From assembly GCF_016756495.1 (NCBI RefSeq), contig NZ_AP023243.1, positions 4,716,501 to 4,780,500 of the forward strand: 64,000 nucleotides of DNA, written 5' to 3'. This document shows positions 10,993 through 19,528 of the stretch, piece after piece (positions within the stretch are counted from its first letter, which is position 1; every line of letters starts with the position of its first letter). The notes below the pieces were generated by a model. It was given only the letters and a program-made list of their open reading frames with translations, was not told the origin of the DNA and made no database searches. The stretch comes from Mesorhizobium sp. 113-3-3 (lineage in GTDB: Bacteria; Pseudomonadota; Alphaproteobacteria; Rhizobiales; Rhizobiaceae). A program made the position numbers and the translations under genes.

Positions 10993-11014
10993 CGGGGAGT
11001 GGCAAGACTCCCCG
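10993..11014 (+). other. Leader hairpin before the DUF442 gene
   Basis: A perfect 8-bp inverted repeat (CGGGGAGT / ACTCCCCG, 6-nt loop) sits 26 bases before the DUF442 start codon. No T-run follows, so it is more likely a 5' leader structure than a terminator. I do not recognise it as a known riboswitch. Confidence 0.4.
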
Positions 11015-11039
11015 CAAATCAGATTGCGAGGATGCTGCG

Positions 11040-11378
11040 ATGGAATACCGCGAAATCAGTGACGACTATTCGGTCTCTGGCCAGATCCAGCCCGAAGACG
11101 TCGCCGCCATCAAGGAAGCCGGTTTCAAGAGCGTCATCTGCAACCGGCCTGACGATGAACAGCCCGGCCAGCCTTCAGCCGAAAGCATCGGATCGGCGGT
11201 CGAGGCCGCCGGCCTCGCCTTCCGCTACATCCCCGTCATCAGCGGACAGATCACCGCCGAGAATGTCGAGGACCAGGCCGAGGCGCTGGATGAATTGGAA
11301 GGCCCGGTCTTCGCCTATTGCCGGTCTGGGGCGCGGTGCACCAATCTGTATGGGCTGATCCAGCAGTCGAAGGGTTAG
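11040..11378 (+). CDS. DUF442 / TIGR01244-type phosphatase-like protein
   Basis: A 112-residue protein of the DUF442 family, a dual-specificity-phosphatase-like fold also found as the N-terminal domain of Blh (beta-lactamase hydrolase-like) proteins linked to sulfide handling. The family features are the N-terminal VSGQIQPEDVAAIKEAGF, SVICNRPDDE, and the catalytic-loop-like YCRSGARC with its nucleophile Cys and Arg. The Met used here is preceded by GCGAGGA; a start 20 residues upstream would swallow the leader hairpin. It converges on the Lrp gene with a 4-base overlap. Confidence 0.8.
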   Translation: MEYREISDDYSVSGQIQPEDVAAIKEAGFKSVICNRPDDEQPGQPSAESIGSAVEAAGLAFRYIPVISGQITAENVEDQAEALDELEGPVFAYCRSGARCTNLYGLIQQSKG

Positions 11379-11842
11379 ATCGGCAGCGCACCGGTCTCCT
11401 TCAGAGTCTCCAGCACAATCGCCGTCTTCACATGCTGCACCGACTCGTGCGGCAAGAGCACACCATTGACGAATTCCGACAGCGACTTCAGGTCGGGCGT
11501 CACCACCTTCAATATGTAATCCATCTCGCCGGTCAGCGCGTGCGCCTCCTGCACCTCGGGCAGCCGCGCCACCAGTTCGCCGAAGCGCCTGGCGTTGTCG
11601 CGGTTGTGGGTGGCCAAGGTCACCGAGATGACGTTGACCAGCGAGAAGCCGAGCTTGTCGCGGTCGAGCACCGCCCGGTAGCCCTTGATATAGCCGTCCT
11701 CCTCGAGCCGCTGGCGGCGGCGCGAGCATTGCGATGCCGACAGGTTCACCCGCTCCGAAAGATCGTTGTTGGTCAACCGCGCATCACCCTGCAGGAGCGC
11801 CATTATCTTGCGGTCAAACTGATCAATGCGCGTCTCATCCAT
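11375..11842 (-). CDS. Lrp/AsnC family regulator, probable controller of hpd
   Basis: A 155-residue feast/famine regulator. An N-terminal AsnC-type helix-turn-helix (about residues 5-60, with LTNNDLSERVNLSASQCSRR) is followed by a RAM ligand-binding domain containing GEMDYILKVVTPDL. The Met chosen starts MDETRIDQFDRKIM, the normal Lrp N terminus; eleven upstream in-frame residues look non-coding. It is divergent from hpd with about 137 bases between starts, a common arrangement for Lrp-type regulators of aromatic amino-acid catabolism. The effector is probably tyrosine, phenylalanine or a keto acid, inferred from context. Confidence 0.9.
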   Translation of the reverse strand: MDETRIDQFDRKIMALLQGDARLTNNDLSERVNLSASQCSRRRQRLEEDGYIKGYRAVLDRDKLGFSLVNVISVTLATHNRDNARRFGELVARLPEVQEAHALTGEMDYILKVVTPDLKSLSEFVNGVLLPHESVQHVKTAIVLETLKETGALPI

Positions 11843-11979
11843 GGCTTTGTCTCTCATCATGCACGTTTCACGCATGACATCATCATTTCAAGCGTTTGAA
11901 TGCAAGCACCATGCGTCGGCTCCGCGCTATGATGGCGTCAGATGGCCTTTTCGGGCCAAGACAGCTTTGGAGGAATGCC

Positions 11980-13095
11980 ATGGGTCCCTTCCCGCACGAC
12001 GCCCCGCCCGCCAGGATCAGCAAGGACAATCCGGCCGGCACCGATGGTTTCGAGTTCGTCGAATTCGCGCATCCGGAGCCGCAGAAGCTCGCCGAACTGT
12101 TCACCCGCATGGGCTATGTGGCGGTGGCCAAGCATCGCACGAAAGACATCACCGTCTGGCGCCAGGGCGACATCAACTATGTCGTCAATGCCGAGCCTGG
12201 CTCGCATGCGATGAAGTTCGCCGACAAGCATGGCCCGTGCGCCGCCTCGATGGCCTGGCGCGTGGTCGATGCCAAGCACGCGTTCGACCATGCCGTGTCG
12301 AAGGGCGCCACGCCCTACGAAGGCGACGACAAGGCGCTCGACGTGCCGGCCATTGTCGGCATTGGCGGCTCGCTGCTTTATTTCATCGACGCTTATGGCA
12401 AGAAGGGCTCGGCCTATGATGCCGAGTTCGAATGGCTCGGCGCGCGCGACCCGCGGCCGCAAGGCGTCGGCTTCTATTTCCTCGACCACCTCACCCACAA
12501 TGTCTATCGCGGCCAGATGGACAAATGGTGGGATTTCTACCGCAATCTGTTCGGCTTCAAGCAGATCCATTTCTTCGACATTGACGGCAAGATCACCGGC
12601 CTGGTCAGCCGTGCCATCACCTCGCCCTGCGGCAAGATCCGCATTCCGCTCAACGAATCCAAGGACGAGACCAGCCAGATCGCCGAATATCTGAAGAAGT
12701 ACAATGGCGAGGGCATTCAGCACATCGCTGTCGGCACCGACGAGATCTACGCCGCCACCGACAAGCTCGCCGCCAACGGGCTGAAATTCATGCCCGGCCC
12801 GCCGGAGACCTATTACGACATGTCGTATGACCGCGTGAACGGCCATGACGAGCCTATCGACCGGATGAAGAAACACGGCATCCTGATCGACGGCGAAGGC
12901 GTGGTCGATGGCGGCATGACCAAGATCCTGCTTCAGATCTTTTCCAAAACCGTGATCGGCCCGATCTTCTTCGAGTTCATCCAGCGCAAGGGCGACGAAG
13001 GCTTTGGCGAAGGCAATTTCCGCGCGCTGTTTGAATCGATCGAGCAGGACCAGATCAAGCGCGGCGTGATCAAGGTGGACGGCAAGGCAGCGTAG
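11980..13095 (+). CDS. hpd: 4-hydroxyphenylpyruvate dioxygenase
   Basis: Converts 4-hydroxyphenylpyruvate to homogentisate, an Fe(II) enzyme of the vicinal oxygen chelate superfamily. The 371-residue protein has the three expected iron ligands: His170 in FYFLDHLTHNV, His248 in EGIQHIAVGTDEI and Glu332 in FFEFIQRKGDEGFGEGNF. The start at 11980 has GGAGGA six bases upstream; earlier in-frame codons overlap the promoter. It supplies homogentisate to HmgA, encoded about 4.7 kb to the right on the other strand. Confidence 0.97.
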   Translation: MGPFPHDAPPARISKDNPAGTDGFEFVEFAHPEPQKLAELFTRMGYVAVAKHRTKDITVWRQGDINYVVNAEPGSHAMKFADKHGPCAASMAWRVVDAKHAFDHAVSKGATPYEGDDKALDVPAIVGIGGSLLYFIDAYGKKGSAYDAEFEWLGARDPRPQGVGFYFLDHLTHNVYRGQMDKWWDFYRNLFGFKQIHFFDIDGKITGLVSRAITSPCGKIRIPLNESKDETSQIAEYLKKYNGEGIQHIAVGTDEIYAATDKLAANGLKFMPGPPETYYDMSYDRVNGHDEPIDRMKKHGILIDGEGVVDGGMTKILLQIFSKTVIGPIFFEFIQRKGDEGFGEGNFRALFESIEQDQIKRGVIKVDGKAA

Positions 13096-13120
13096 GCTGC
13101 TCCGAACCGAACTTCTTGCG

Positions 13121-13164
13121 GCGCGATCAATTATGACCTAAATTATGGTCATAAAGGATCGCGC
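13121..13164. promoter_or_regulatory. 44-bp palindromic operator of the toxin-antitoxin pair
   Basis: Two nested inverted repeats share one centre: TTATGACC/GGTCATAA (13131-13138, 13147-13154) and GCGCGATC/GATCGCGC (13121-13128, 13157-13164). Eighteen of 22 base pairs are symmetrical. It ends just before the antitoxin ATG and includes its AAGGA ribosome site, so antitoxin binding could block both promoter and translation start. Confidence 0.75.
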
Positions 13165-13165
13165 T

Positions 13166-13390
13166 ATGAATGTTTCCATCGCCGAGGCCAAGGCTAAATT
13201 GTCTGAACTCGTCAGCCGCGCTGAAGCCGGCGAGGAGATCATACTTACACGCCACGGCAAAGTGGCCGCGCGCATTGTACCGCCGGCGGCCGCCGAACCG
13301 CTGCCGCGTATCGGCGCCTTGAAGGGCAAGATCTGGATTGCGGACGATTTTGATGAACTCGGTCCTGAGTGGGACGAGTACGTGAAATGA
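13166..13390 (+). CDS. Phd/YefM-type antitoxin
   Basis: A 74-residue antitoxin of the prevent-host-death family. The N terminus MNVSIAEAKAKLSELVSRA is the DNA-binding fold of this family, followed by ILTRHGKVAARIVP. The C-terminal third (IADDFDELGPEWDEY) is the acidic toxin-neutralising part. I chose the Met at 13166 because AAGGA lies seven bases upstream and the earlier in-frame Met falls inside the operator palindrome. The stop overlaps the toxin start as ATGA. Confidence 0.88.
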   Translation: MNVSIAEAKAKLSELVSRAEAGEEIILTRHGKVAARIVPPAAAEPLPRIGALKGKIWIADDFDELGPEWDEYVK

Positions 13391-13764
13391 CGGTCGGCGC
13401 GTTTCTCGCCGACACCCATATCATCCTCTGGTCGATTTCGGACGACCGACGTCTCAGCGAGCAACACCGCGCTATCCTGGCTTCTGACGCGGTGGTGTTC
13501 GCGAGCGCGGCAAGTGTTTGGGAAATTGCCATCAAACGTTCGATCGGGAAACTCAACGCGCCGGACGATCTGCCAACGCTGCTTCCAAGGATGCAATTTC
13601 AGCCGCTCGCCGTAACGCTCCAGCATGCGAACGCCGTCGGCGGCCTACCCCACCACCATGGTGATCCGTTCGACAGACTGCTGATTGCGCAGGCGCAGGT
13701 GGAGAACCTGACCATCCTGACATCCGACCCGCATTTCGTCCGCTACAATGTCGCTCTGGCCTGA
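13387..13764 (+). CDS. PIN-domain (VapC-like) toxin
   Basis: A 125-residue PIN-domain ribonuclease toxin. The four acidic catalytic residues are visible: Asp9 (FLADTHIILW), Glu46 (SVWEIAIK), Asp93/Asp96 (HGDPFDRLLIAQA) and Asp114 (LTSDPHF). This spacing is typical of the Sll0205-like PIN subgroup that pairs with Phd-like antitoxins. It is translationally coupled to the antitoxin. The pair sits between hpd and the hmgA operon, and looks like a small insertion into the tyrosine catabolic region. The RNA target is unknown. Confidence 0.9.
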   Translation: MTVGAFLADTHIILWSISDDRRLSEQHRAILASDAVVFASAASVWEIAIKRSIGKLNAPDDLPTLLPRMQFQPLAVTLQHANAVGGLPHHHGDPFDRLLIAQAQVENLTILTSDPHFVRYNVALA

Positions 13765-13781
13765 TACACGAAAAATCCGGA

Positions 13782-14318
13782 TCACAACCCCAGCCGCTCG
13801 ACCTCCGCCTTCCTCAGCTTGATGTCATAGTCGAGCAAAAACTCATCCAGCTGCGGCGGCGCCACCAAGGTGCCGGACAGCATGGCGTGCACCTGGCCGC
13901 GATGGTGAATGTCGTGTAGGAAGACGTGGGCGAGAATGTCGCCGATCTTTTCGGGGATCATGCCGTCCTCGCGCCGGTCGGTGATGACACGGCGATCGAG
14001 ATCGGCCTCAGACAGGCCATTGCAGAAGGCGATGAGCCGCCGGTCGGCCGCGACCTGGGCGGCAAACAGCGCCCGGGGTTCGTCGAAGGGCACGAACTCA
14101 TCATGGGCCGCGGCACCGACGCCGCCCTCTTCGAGAAAATCGAGATAGAGGTGATCGACCGCAAGGATGTGGTTGAGCGTTGCCTTGATCGACGGGAAGA
14201 AGCTGGTGCGTTCGGCTTCGAATTCGCCAAGCTTCAGCTGCAGCACGGCACGATAGAGCCGGTCGTTCGACCACAGATTGTTGCCGCCCATGCGGCGCAG
14301 ATGGTCAAGCAAGGTCAT
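13782..14318 (-). CDS. DinB-superfamily protein in the homogentisate operon
   Basis: A 178-residue four-helix-bundle protein of the DinB/YfiT superfamily. Likely metal ligands are His50 (ATLNHILAVDHLY), His135 and His139 in HVFLHDIHHRGQVHAML, the classical DinB triad. This superfamily includes the thiol-dependent maleylpyruvate isomerases as well as uncharacterised proteins. It is the last gene of the leftward hmgA-MBL-fahA-membrane protein-DinB series and overlaps the membrane protein stop/start as ATGA. The operon lacks a GST-type maleylacetoacetate isomerase gene, so this protein is a candidate for that step; this is inference from context. Confidence 0.85.
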   Translation of the reverse strand: MTLLDHLRRMGGNNLWSNDRLYRAVLQLKLGEFEAERTSFFPSIKATLNHILAVDHLYLDFLEEGGVGAAAHDEFVPFDEPRALFAAQVAADRRLIAFCNGLSEADLDRRVITDRREDGMIPEKIGDILAHVFLHDIHHRGQVHAMLSGTLVAPPQLDEFLLDYDIKLRKAEVERLGL

Positions 14319-14611
14319 GAGATCACTGACCGCACCAGATGCAAGCCTGCCGCCATGACAGCGAATCCGGCCAGAACGATCAGCAACAACCCATTCATGC
14401 GGCGACGCATGGCTTGCGTTTCTTCGTCCCGTGCGACTTTCATGTTGGTGATGGTGTGAAACATCATCGCCTTGCGCGGGAAGCCGCTGCGGTTGGTCAG
14501 GTCCGGCGAGCGCGCCTCGATGCGATAGCTCAGCCGGATCGCCAGGATGAAGACGACCAGAATCCCAAGCGCCCAAACGCCGGCCAGCAGATAGAAAGCC
14601 TCCCCCGTCAT
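14315..14611 (-). CDS. Small two-helix membrane protein
   Basis: A 98-residue protein with hydrophobic segments at about residues 5-26 (LLAGVWALGILVVFILAI) and 72-92 (GLLLIVLAGFAVMAAGLHLV), joined by a basic linker. I do not recognise a family. It begins 8 bases after the fahA stop and overlaps the DinB gene by four bases, so it belongs to the homogentisate operon. Confidence 0.7.
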   Translation of the reverse strand: MTGEAFYLLAGVWALGILVVFILAIRLSYRIEARSPDLTNRSGFPRKAMMFHTITNMKVARDEETQAMRRRMNGLLLIVLAGFAVMAAGLHLVRSVIS

Positions 14612-14619
14612 CCCGCCCC

Positions 14620-15633
14620 CTATCCCGCGTATTTCTCGACCTTCTGCTCGATGGCGCCGAAGATCGAATGGCCTGTCTTGTCCTTCATCTCGATGCGCAC
14701 CGTGTCGCCGAAGCGCAGGAACGGCGTCTTAGGCTCGCCGGCCTCGATGGTCTCGATCATGCGCAGTTCGGCGATGCAGGAATAGCCGGCGCCGCCAGCC
14801 GAAACCGGCTTGCCCGGCCCGCCATCGAGCTTGTTGGAGACCGTGCCCGAGCCGATGATGGTGCCTGCCATCAGCGGTCTTGTCCGGGCGGCATGCGCGA
14901 TCAGCGCCGGAAAATCGAAGGTCATGTCGACGCCGGCATTGGCGCGGCCGAAGGGCTTGCCGTTGAGATCGGCAAGCAGCGGCAGGCTGACCTTGCCGCC
15001 GTCCCAGGCGTCGCCCAGTTCGTCCGGCGTGACCGCGACGGGTGAAAAGGCCGAGGACGGTTTCGATTGGAAGAAGCCGAAACCCTTGGCCAGTTCCGGC
15101 CCGGTGAGCGCGCGCAGCGTCACGTCGTTGACCAGCATTACCAGCCGGATCGCGGCGCGCGCCTCATCGAGGCTGGCGACCATCGGCACGTCGTCGACGA
15201 TGACGGCGACTTCCGCTTCCATGTCGATGCCGAAGGCTTCATCGGCCATGCGGATCGGATCGCGCGGCGCAATGAAGGAATCCGAGCCACCCTGGTAGAT
15301 CAGCGGATCGGTCCAGAAGCTCGCCGGCATCTCGACGCCGCGTGCCTTCCGCACCAGTTCGACGTGGTTCACATAGGCCGACCCGTCAGCCCATTGATAG
15401 GCGCGCGGCAGCGGCGAATGCGCGTCGTGCTCGTGAAAGCGCGCGGACGGCACGGCATTGTTTTCCAGCGATTCCGCGATCGTGCCGAGATGCGGCGAGA
15501 CCCTGCGCCAGTCGTCGAGTGCCGCCTGCAGCGTGCGCGCCAGGAACGAGGCATCGGTGTACTGCGTCAGGTCGCGCGAGACGACGACGAGTTTCCCGTC
15601 GCGCGTCCCGTCCTTCAATGTGGCAAGCTTCAT
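14620..15633 (-). CDS. fahA: Fumarylacetoacetate hydrolase family protein (fumarylacetoacetase)
   Basis: Cleaves fumarylacetoacetate to fumarate and acetoacetate, the last step of tyrosine degradation. The 337-residue protein has the FAH fold with metal-binding acidic residues in GIDMEAEVAVIVDDVP, plus YQGGSDSFIAPRDPI and the GTIIGSGTVSNKL loop. The Met at 15633 gives the family start [13 protein letters not shown] and overlaps the preceding MBL gene as ATGA. Co-transcription with hmgA supports the fumarylacetoacetase role over other FAH-family activities. Confidence 0.92.
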   Translation of the reverse strand: MKLATLKDGTRDGKLVVVSRDLTQYTDASFLARTLQAALDDWRRVSPHLGTIAESLENNAVPSARFHEHDAHSPLPRAYQWADGSAYVNHVELVRKARGVEMPASFWTDPLIYQGGSDSFIAPRDPIRMADEAFGIDMEAEVAVIVDDVPMVASLDEARAAIRLVMLVNDVTLRALTGPELAKGFGFFQSKPSSAFSPVAVTPDELGDAWDGGKVSLPLLADLNGKPFGRANAGVDMTFDFPALIAHAARTRPLMAGTIIGSGTVSNKLDGGPGKPVSAGGAGYSCIAELRMIETIEAGEPKTPFLRFGDTVRIEMKDKTGHSIFGAIEQKVEKYAG

Positions 15634-16532
15634 GCGGTTTCCTCTCCTTGTGCGGCCTTGGCGCCGCTTAGCTCCACAACAAGGCCGTCGCGGGCGATCG
15701 TCAAGTCGCCGGCCCATGTTTTCCTGACGGCAGCGCTCCAGTCGGCCTCGCCGATCTCGGGATCGTCGGCGGGAATGAGGTGGTTGAGCACCAGCCGCTT
15801 CACGCCGGCATCGCTGGCGATCCGGCCGGCTTCTTCGGCAAAGCTGTGGCTGGCGAGCAGATGCTCCTTGAGCCGAGCGCCATTGCCGGTTCTGGCAACC
15901 AGCCGTTCGATGCCATCCTCCAGCATGGCTTCGTGGACGAGAATGTCGGCACCCTTGGCGAAATCGGCGAGCAGCGGAAAGAAAGCCGTGTCGGCTGAAA
16001 AGACCACGCTTCTGCCGCCATGGTCGAAGCGCAGGGCAAAGCAGTCGGTCACCGGCGGATGATCGACGCGCAATGCTGTCCCCTTCAGGCCACCTTGCTC
16101 GAGCACCTGGCCCTCACCGAATTCACTGACCGAAACCAATTCGCGAATGTCAGGCCGGCCCTCGTCGACAATGCGGATTTCGATGTCGAACTCCATCGCC
16201 TGGCAGAAGCGCCTCCAGTAGTGGCCGGTGCCGGACGGGCCGAACACGGTGACTGGTGTCGCCAGCCCCGCCGTCCAGGCGGTGTGGAGCAGCGGCCCGA
16301 GTTCCAGCACATGGTCCGAATGCAGATGCGTGATGAAGATCACGTCGAGCGCCTTCAGGCTGATGCCGGCGTCGACCAGGCCGCGCGTCACGCCAAGCCC
16401 GCAATCGACGACGATGGTTCGCCCACCGATCTCGAGCAGCGAGGAACTTGGCCACGGTCCGCCCGGCCGCAGCGCAGGACCACCCTTGGAGCCCAACAGC
16501 ACCAGCCGATCCGGCGTAGGCCCGCCGCTCAA
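15630..16532 (-). CDS. MBL-fold (RNase Z/AtsA-like) metallo-hydrolase
   Basis: A 300-residue metallo-beta-lactamase-fold hydrolase. The zinc motif HLHSDH is at residues 69-74, and [18 protein letters not shown] and [10 protein letters not shown] carry further ligands, a layout like RNase Z and arylsulfatase AtsA-like enzymes. It lies between hmgA and fahA with 4-base overlaps on both sides. It is therefore part of homogentisate breakdown by position, perhaps hydrolysing a lactone or thioester by-product. The actual substrate is unknown. Confidence 0.88.
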   Translation of the reverse strand: MSGGPTPDRLVLLGSKGGPALRPGGPWPSSSLLEIGGRTIVVDCGLGVTRGLVDAGISLKALDVIFITHLHSDHVLELGPLLHTAWTAGLATPVTVFGPSGTGHYWRRFCQAMEFDIEIRIVDEGRPDIRELVSVSEFGEGQVLEQGGLKGTALRVDHPPVTDCFALRFDHGGRSVVFSADTAFFPLLADFAKGADILVHEAMLEDGIERLVARTGNGARLKEHLLASHSFAEEAGRIASDAGVKRLVLNHLIPADDPEIGEADWSAAVRKTWAGDLTIARDGLVVELSGAKAAQGEETA

Positions 16533-17842
16533 GACCAGTCGCCCTCGGGCGTGCCATTAAAGCGCTTCTTCAGGTCGGCCCAGCAGTCGATGTAATTGTC
16601 CTGCCTTGTTTCCAGTTCGGCGCCGTAGCGGGTCAGCATCTGCGGAAAGCGGGTCTCGAACATGAAGGCCATGGTGTTGTCGAGCTTGACCGGTTTCAGC
16701 TCCGCGCGCGAGGCCTTTTCGAAGCCATGGGCGTCCGGGCCATGGGCCAGCATCAGATTGTGCAGGCTGATGCCGCCGGGCACGAACCCTTCTTCCTTGG
16801 CATCGTACTGGCCATGGATCAGCCCCATGAACTCGCTCATGATGTTGCGGTGGTACCAGGGCGGCCGGAACGTATCTTGCGCCACCAGCCAGCGCGGCGG
16901 GAAGATGACGAAATCGATATTGGCGGTGCCTTCCTCGCCGCTCGGGGCCGTCAGCACGGTGAAGATCGACGGATCGGGGTGATCGAACAGGATGGCGCCG
17001 ACAGGCGAAAAGGTCGCCAGATCATATTTGTAGGGCGCGTAATTGCCGTGCCAGGCGACAACGTCGAGCGGCGAATGGCCGATCTCGGTGATGTGGAAAT
17101 TGCCGCACCATTTCACGATCAGCCGGCACGGCGTCTCCTTCTCCTCGAACCAGGCGCAAGGCGTCTTGAAGTCGCGCGGATTGGCCAGGCAATTGGCGCC
17201 GATGGGACCCCGGTCGGGCAAGGTCAGCTTGGCGCCGTAGTTCTCGCAGACATAGCCGCGCACTTCGGCATCGACGAGTTCGACCTTGAAGACGAGGCCG
17301 CGCGGCAACACGGCGATCTCGCCAGGCCGAAGCTCGATGACGCCCATTTCGGTGACCAAGCGCAAGGCACCGACCTGCGGGACAACCAGCAACTCGCCAT
17401 CGGCGTCGAAGAAATGATCGTCGATCATCGACGTGTTGGCGACATAGACATGGGCTGCCATGCCGCTTTGCCCTAGCACGTCGCCGGCCGTGGTGATGGT
17501 GCGCATGCCCTGAACAAAGTCGGTCGGCTCTTTCGGCATCGGCACTGGGTTCCAGCGATACTGGCCCAGCGCCAGTTCATGGTCGCCAACATTGGGTGCG
17601 GTCTTCCACAGCGGATAGCTCGCCGCTTTGAAGCGGCCGGTGTGCTTGACGCTCGGCCGGATGCGATAGAGCCAGGAGCGCTCATTGGTGCCGCGCGGCG
17701 CGGTGAAGGGCGACCCCGAAAGCTGCTCGGCATAGAGGCCATAGGCCGGCCGCTGCGGCGAATTCCGCCCCTGCGGCAGCGAGCCGAGCAAGGTTTCGGT
17801 TTCGAAATCGTTGCCGAAGCCCGGCATGTAGGAAAAGGCCAT
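16529..17842 (-). CDS. hmgA: Homogentisate 1,2-dioxygenase
   Basis: Opens the aromatic ring of homogentisate to maleylacetoacetate using Fe(II). The 437-residue length and start [16 protein letters not shown] are typical. The C-terminal iron-site region is present in [18 protein letters not shown] and [16 protein letters not shown]. It is the first gene of the leftward operon that also encodes the MBL hydrolase and FahA. It is divergent from a MarR regulator 113 bases away, with a partly symmetrical operator candidate between them. Confidence 0.97.
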   Translation of the reverse strand: MAFSYMPGFGNDFETETLLGSLPQGRNSPQRPAYGLYAEQLSGSPFTAPRGTNERSWLYRIRPSVKHTGRFKAASYPLWKTAPNVGDHELALGQYRWNPVPMPKEPTDFVQGMRTITTAGDVLGQSGMAAHVYVANTSMIDDHFFDADGELLVVPQVGALRLVTEMGVIELRPGEIAVLPRGLVFKVELVDAEVRGYVCENYGAKLTLPDRGPIGANCLANPRDFKTPCAWFEEKETPCRLIVKWCGNFHITEIGHSPLDVVAWHGNYAPYKYDLATFSPVGAILFDHPDPSIFTVLTAPSGEEGTANIDFVIFPPRWLVAQDTFRPPWYHRNIMSEFMGLIHGQYDAKEEGFVPGGISLHNLMLAHGPDAHGFEKASRAELKPVKLDNTMAFMFETRFPQMLTRYGAELETRQDNYIDCWADLKKRFNGTPEGDWS

Positions 17843-17903
17843 CCGATCCTCCCTGATCCCCGACCCGCGAAGCGCGGTTTGCCGGCGATGTTGACCAAAC
17901 TGG

Positions 17904-17924
17904 TTTCATTTGTAACCATTGAAA
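17904..17924. promoter_or_regulatory. Candidate MarR operator between hmgA and marR
   Basis: A 21-bp imperfect palindrome with TTTCA/TGAAA ends and 16 symmetric positions of 21 lies in the AT-rich part of the divergent hmgA-marR gap. The GTAAC word within it recurs 15 bases further at 17926-17931 as TGTAAC. The position suits repression of both genes, but binding is inferred. Confidence 0.5.
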
Positions 17925-17955
17925 ATGTAACTATCAACGGTCATGGCGCGCCATC

Positions 17956-18399
17956 ATGGACCCCGACATTCTGGAACTGGAAAGCTTCCTGCCCTACCGG
18001 CTCTACCGGCTTGCCGATGCCGTCAGCCGCGAGTTCTCGAAGATTTACCGCGACCGCCACGGCTTGACCCGCCCGGAATGGCGCACGCTTTCAGGCCTCG
18101 GTCAGCGCGGCACAATGACAGCGACCGAGCTCGGAGAGCAGTCGGCCATGCACAAGACCAAAGTGTCGCGCGCTGTGGCCGAGCTGGAGCGGCGGCGCTT
18201 GCTGACGCGCACGCCTGACGAGAACGATCGCCGTGTGGAGCACCTTGTGCTGACCAAAGCGGGGTTTGCCGCGTATCGTGAGATGGTGCCGCTGGCGAAG
18301 GCGTTCGAAAGGGAGTTGCTGGGGAGGCTGAGCCACCAGGAGCGGGCTGCGATTGTCAGCGGAGTAGCCGCGCTGGAGGGGGCCTTGGACGGAAAGTAG
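17956..18399 (+). CDS. MarR family regulator, probable controller of the hmgA operon
   Basis: A 147-residue winged-helix regulator. The recognition region is TATELGEQSAMHKTKVSRAV and the wing RTPDENDRRVEHLVLT, both typical of MarR. It is divergent from hmgA, so it is a good candidate for a homogentisate- or intermediate-responsive repressor similar in role to HmgR-type regulators. The ligand is not predictable from sequence. Confidence 0.88.
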   Translation: MDPDILELESFLPYRLYRLADAVSREFSKIYRDRHGLTRPEWRTLSGLGQRGTMTATELGEQSAMHKTKVSRAVAELERRRLLTRTPDENDRRVEHLVLTKAGFAAYREMVPLAKAFERELLGRLSHQERAAIVSGVAALEGALDGK

Positions 18400-18403
18400 A
18401 GCT

Positions 18404-18428
18404 GAGGCTGGCGCGAGGCGGCAGCCTC
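18404..18428. terminator. Bidirectional hairpin between marR and tdh
   Basis: A 7-bp stem GAGGCTG/CAGCCTC with an 11-nt loop starts five bases after the marR stop, in the gap between converging marR and tdh. It has no strong T-run, so it is a modest terminator candidate. Confidence 0.45.
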
Positions 18429-18441
18429 TCCTATCGGCAAA

Positions 18442-19476
18442 CTACCAATCCATCACCACCTTGCCCGAACTGCCGCTCCGCATCGCATCAAACCCCGTCT
18501 GGAAATCATCAATACCGATGCGATGGGTGATCAACCCACTCACATCCAGCGGGCCCTGCACCAGCGCGATCATCTTGTACCAGGTCTCGAACATTTCGCG
18601 GCCGTAGATGCCCTTGAGATGCAGCATCTTGAAGATGACCTTGTTCCAGTCGATCTCGAATCCGGTCGGGGCGATACCCAGAATGGCGATCTTGCCACCA
18701 TTGTTCATGGTGTCGATCATGTCGCGGAAGGCGGGGGCGGCGCCTGACATTTCCAGGCCGACGTCAAAACCCTCGGTCATGCCGAGCGCCGGCATGACGT
18801 CGCGCAGCTTTTCCTTGGAGGCATCGACGACATGCTGGACACCGAGTTTCCTCGCCAGCGCCAGCCGCACCGGGTTGATGTCGGTGATGACCACTTTTCG
18901 CGCGCCCACGCACTGGGCAACGAGCGCGCCCATGATGCCGATCGGCCCGGCGCCGGTGACCAGCACGTCCTCACCGACCAGGTCGAAGGACAATGCGGTA
19001 TGCACCGCGTTGCCCAGGGGATCGAAGATCGCGGCGATCTCGTCCGGCACGTCGTCGGGGATCGGCACGACATTGTGCTGCGGGATCGCCAGATACTCGC
19101 CGAAGGCGCCCGGCCGGTTGACGCCTACACCGAGCGTGTTGCGGCAAAGATGCCCCCTGCCGGCGCGACAATTGCGGCAGTGGCCGCAGACGATGTGGCC
19201 CTCGCCCGAGACGCGCTGGCCGACCTTGTATTCGGTGACCGCGGCGCCGAAATCGGCGACGGTGCCGACAAATTCATGGCCGGTGACCATCGGCACCGGC
19301 ACGGTCTTCTGCGCCCACTGGTCCCAATTGTAGATGTGCACGTCGGTGCCGCAGATCGCTGTCTTCTTCACTTTGATCAGCACGTCGTTTGGGCCGATCT
19401 CCGGCACCGGCACCTCCTCCATCCAGATGCCCGGTTCGGCCTTGGCCTTCACCAGCGCCTTCATCATGTTCGACAT
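18442..19476 (-). CDS. tdh: L-threonine 3-dehydrogenase
   Basis: Oxidises L-threonine to 2-amino-3-ketobutyrate with NAD+. It is a 344-residue zinc-dependent medium-chain dehydrogenase. The catalytic zinc site is in [18 protein letters not shown], the structural zinc Cys cluster in [15 protein letters not shown], and the Rossmann motif in [11 protein letters not shown]. The start [12 protein letters not shown] matches the family; a longer in-frame reading enters the intergenic gap to kbl. It follows kbl after 52 bases and uses the product that Kbl needs. Confidence 0.95.
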   Translation of the reverse strand: MSNMMKALVKAKAEPGIWMEEVPVPEIGPNDVLIKVKKTAICGTDVHIYNWDQWAQKTVPVPMVTGHEFVGTVADFGAAVTEYKVGQRVSGEGHIVCGHCRNCRAGRGHLCRNTLGVGVNRPGAFGEYLAIPQHNVVPIPDDVPDEIAAIFDPLGNAVHTALSFDLVGEDVLVTGAGPIGIMGALVAQCVGARKVVITDINPVRLALARKLGVQHVVDASKEKLRDVMPALGMTEGFDVGLEMSGAAPAFRDMIDTMNNGGKIAILGIAPTGFEIDWNKVIFKMLHLKGIYGREMFETWYKMIALVQGPLDVSGLITHRIGIDDFQTGFDAMRSGSSGKVVMDW

Positions 19477-19528
19477 TCTTTTGTCCCTTGAATCTCTTGA
19501 TCCGGAATCGCTTTTCGGTGCCAGCTTC

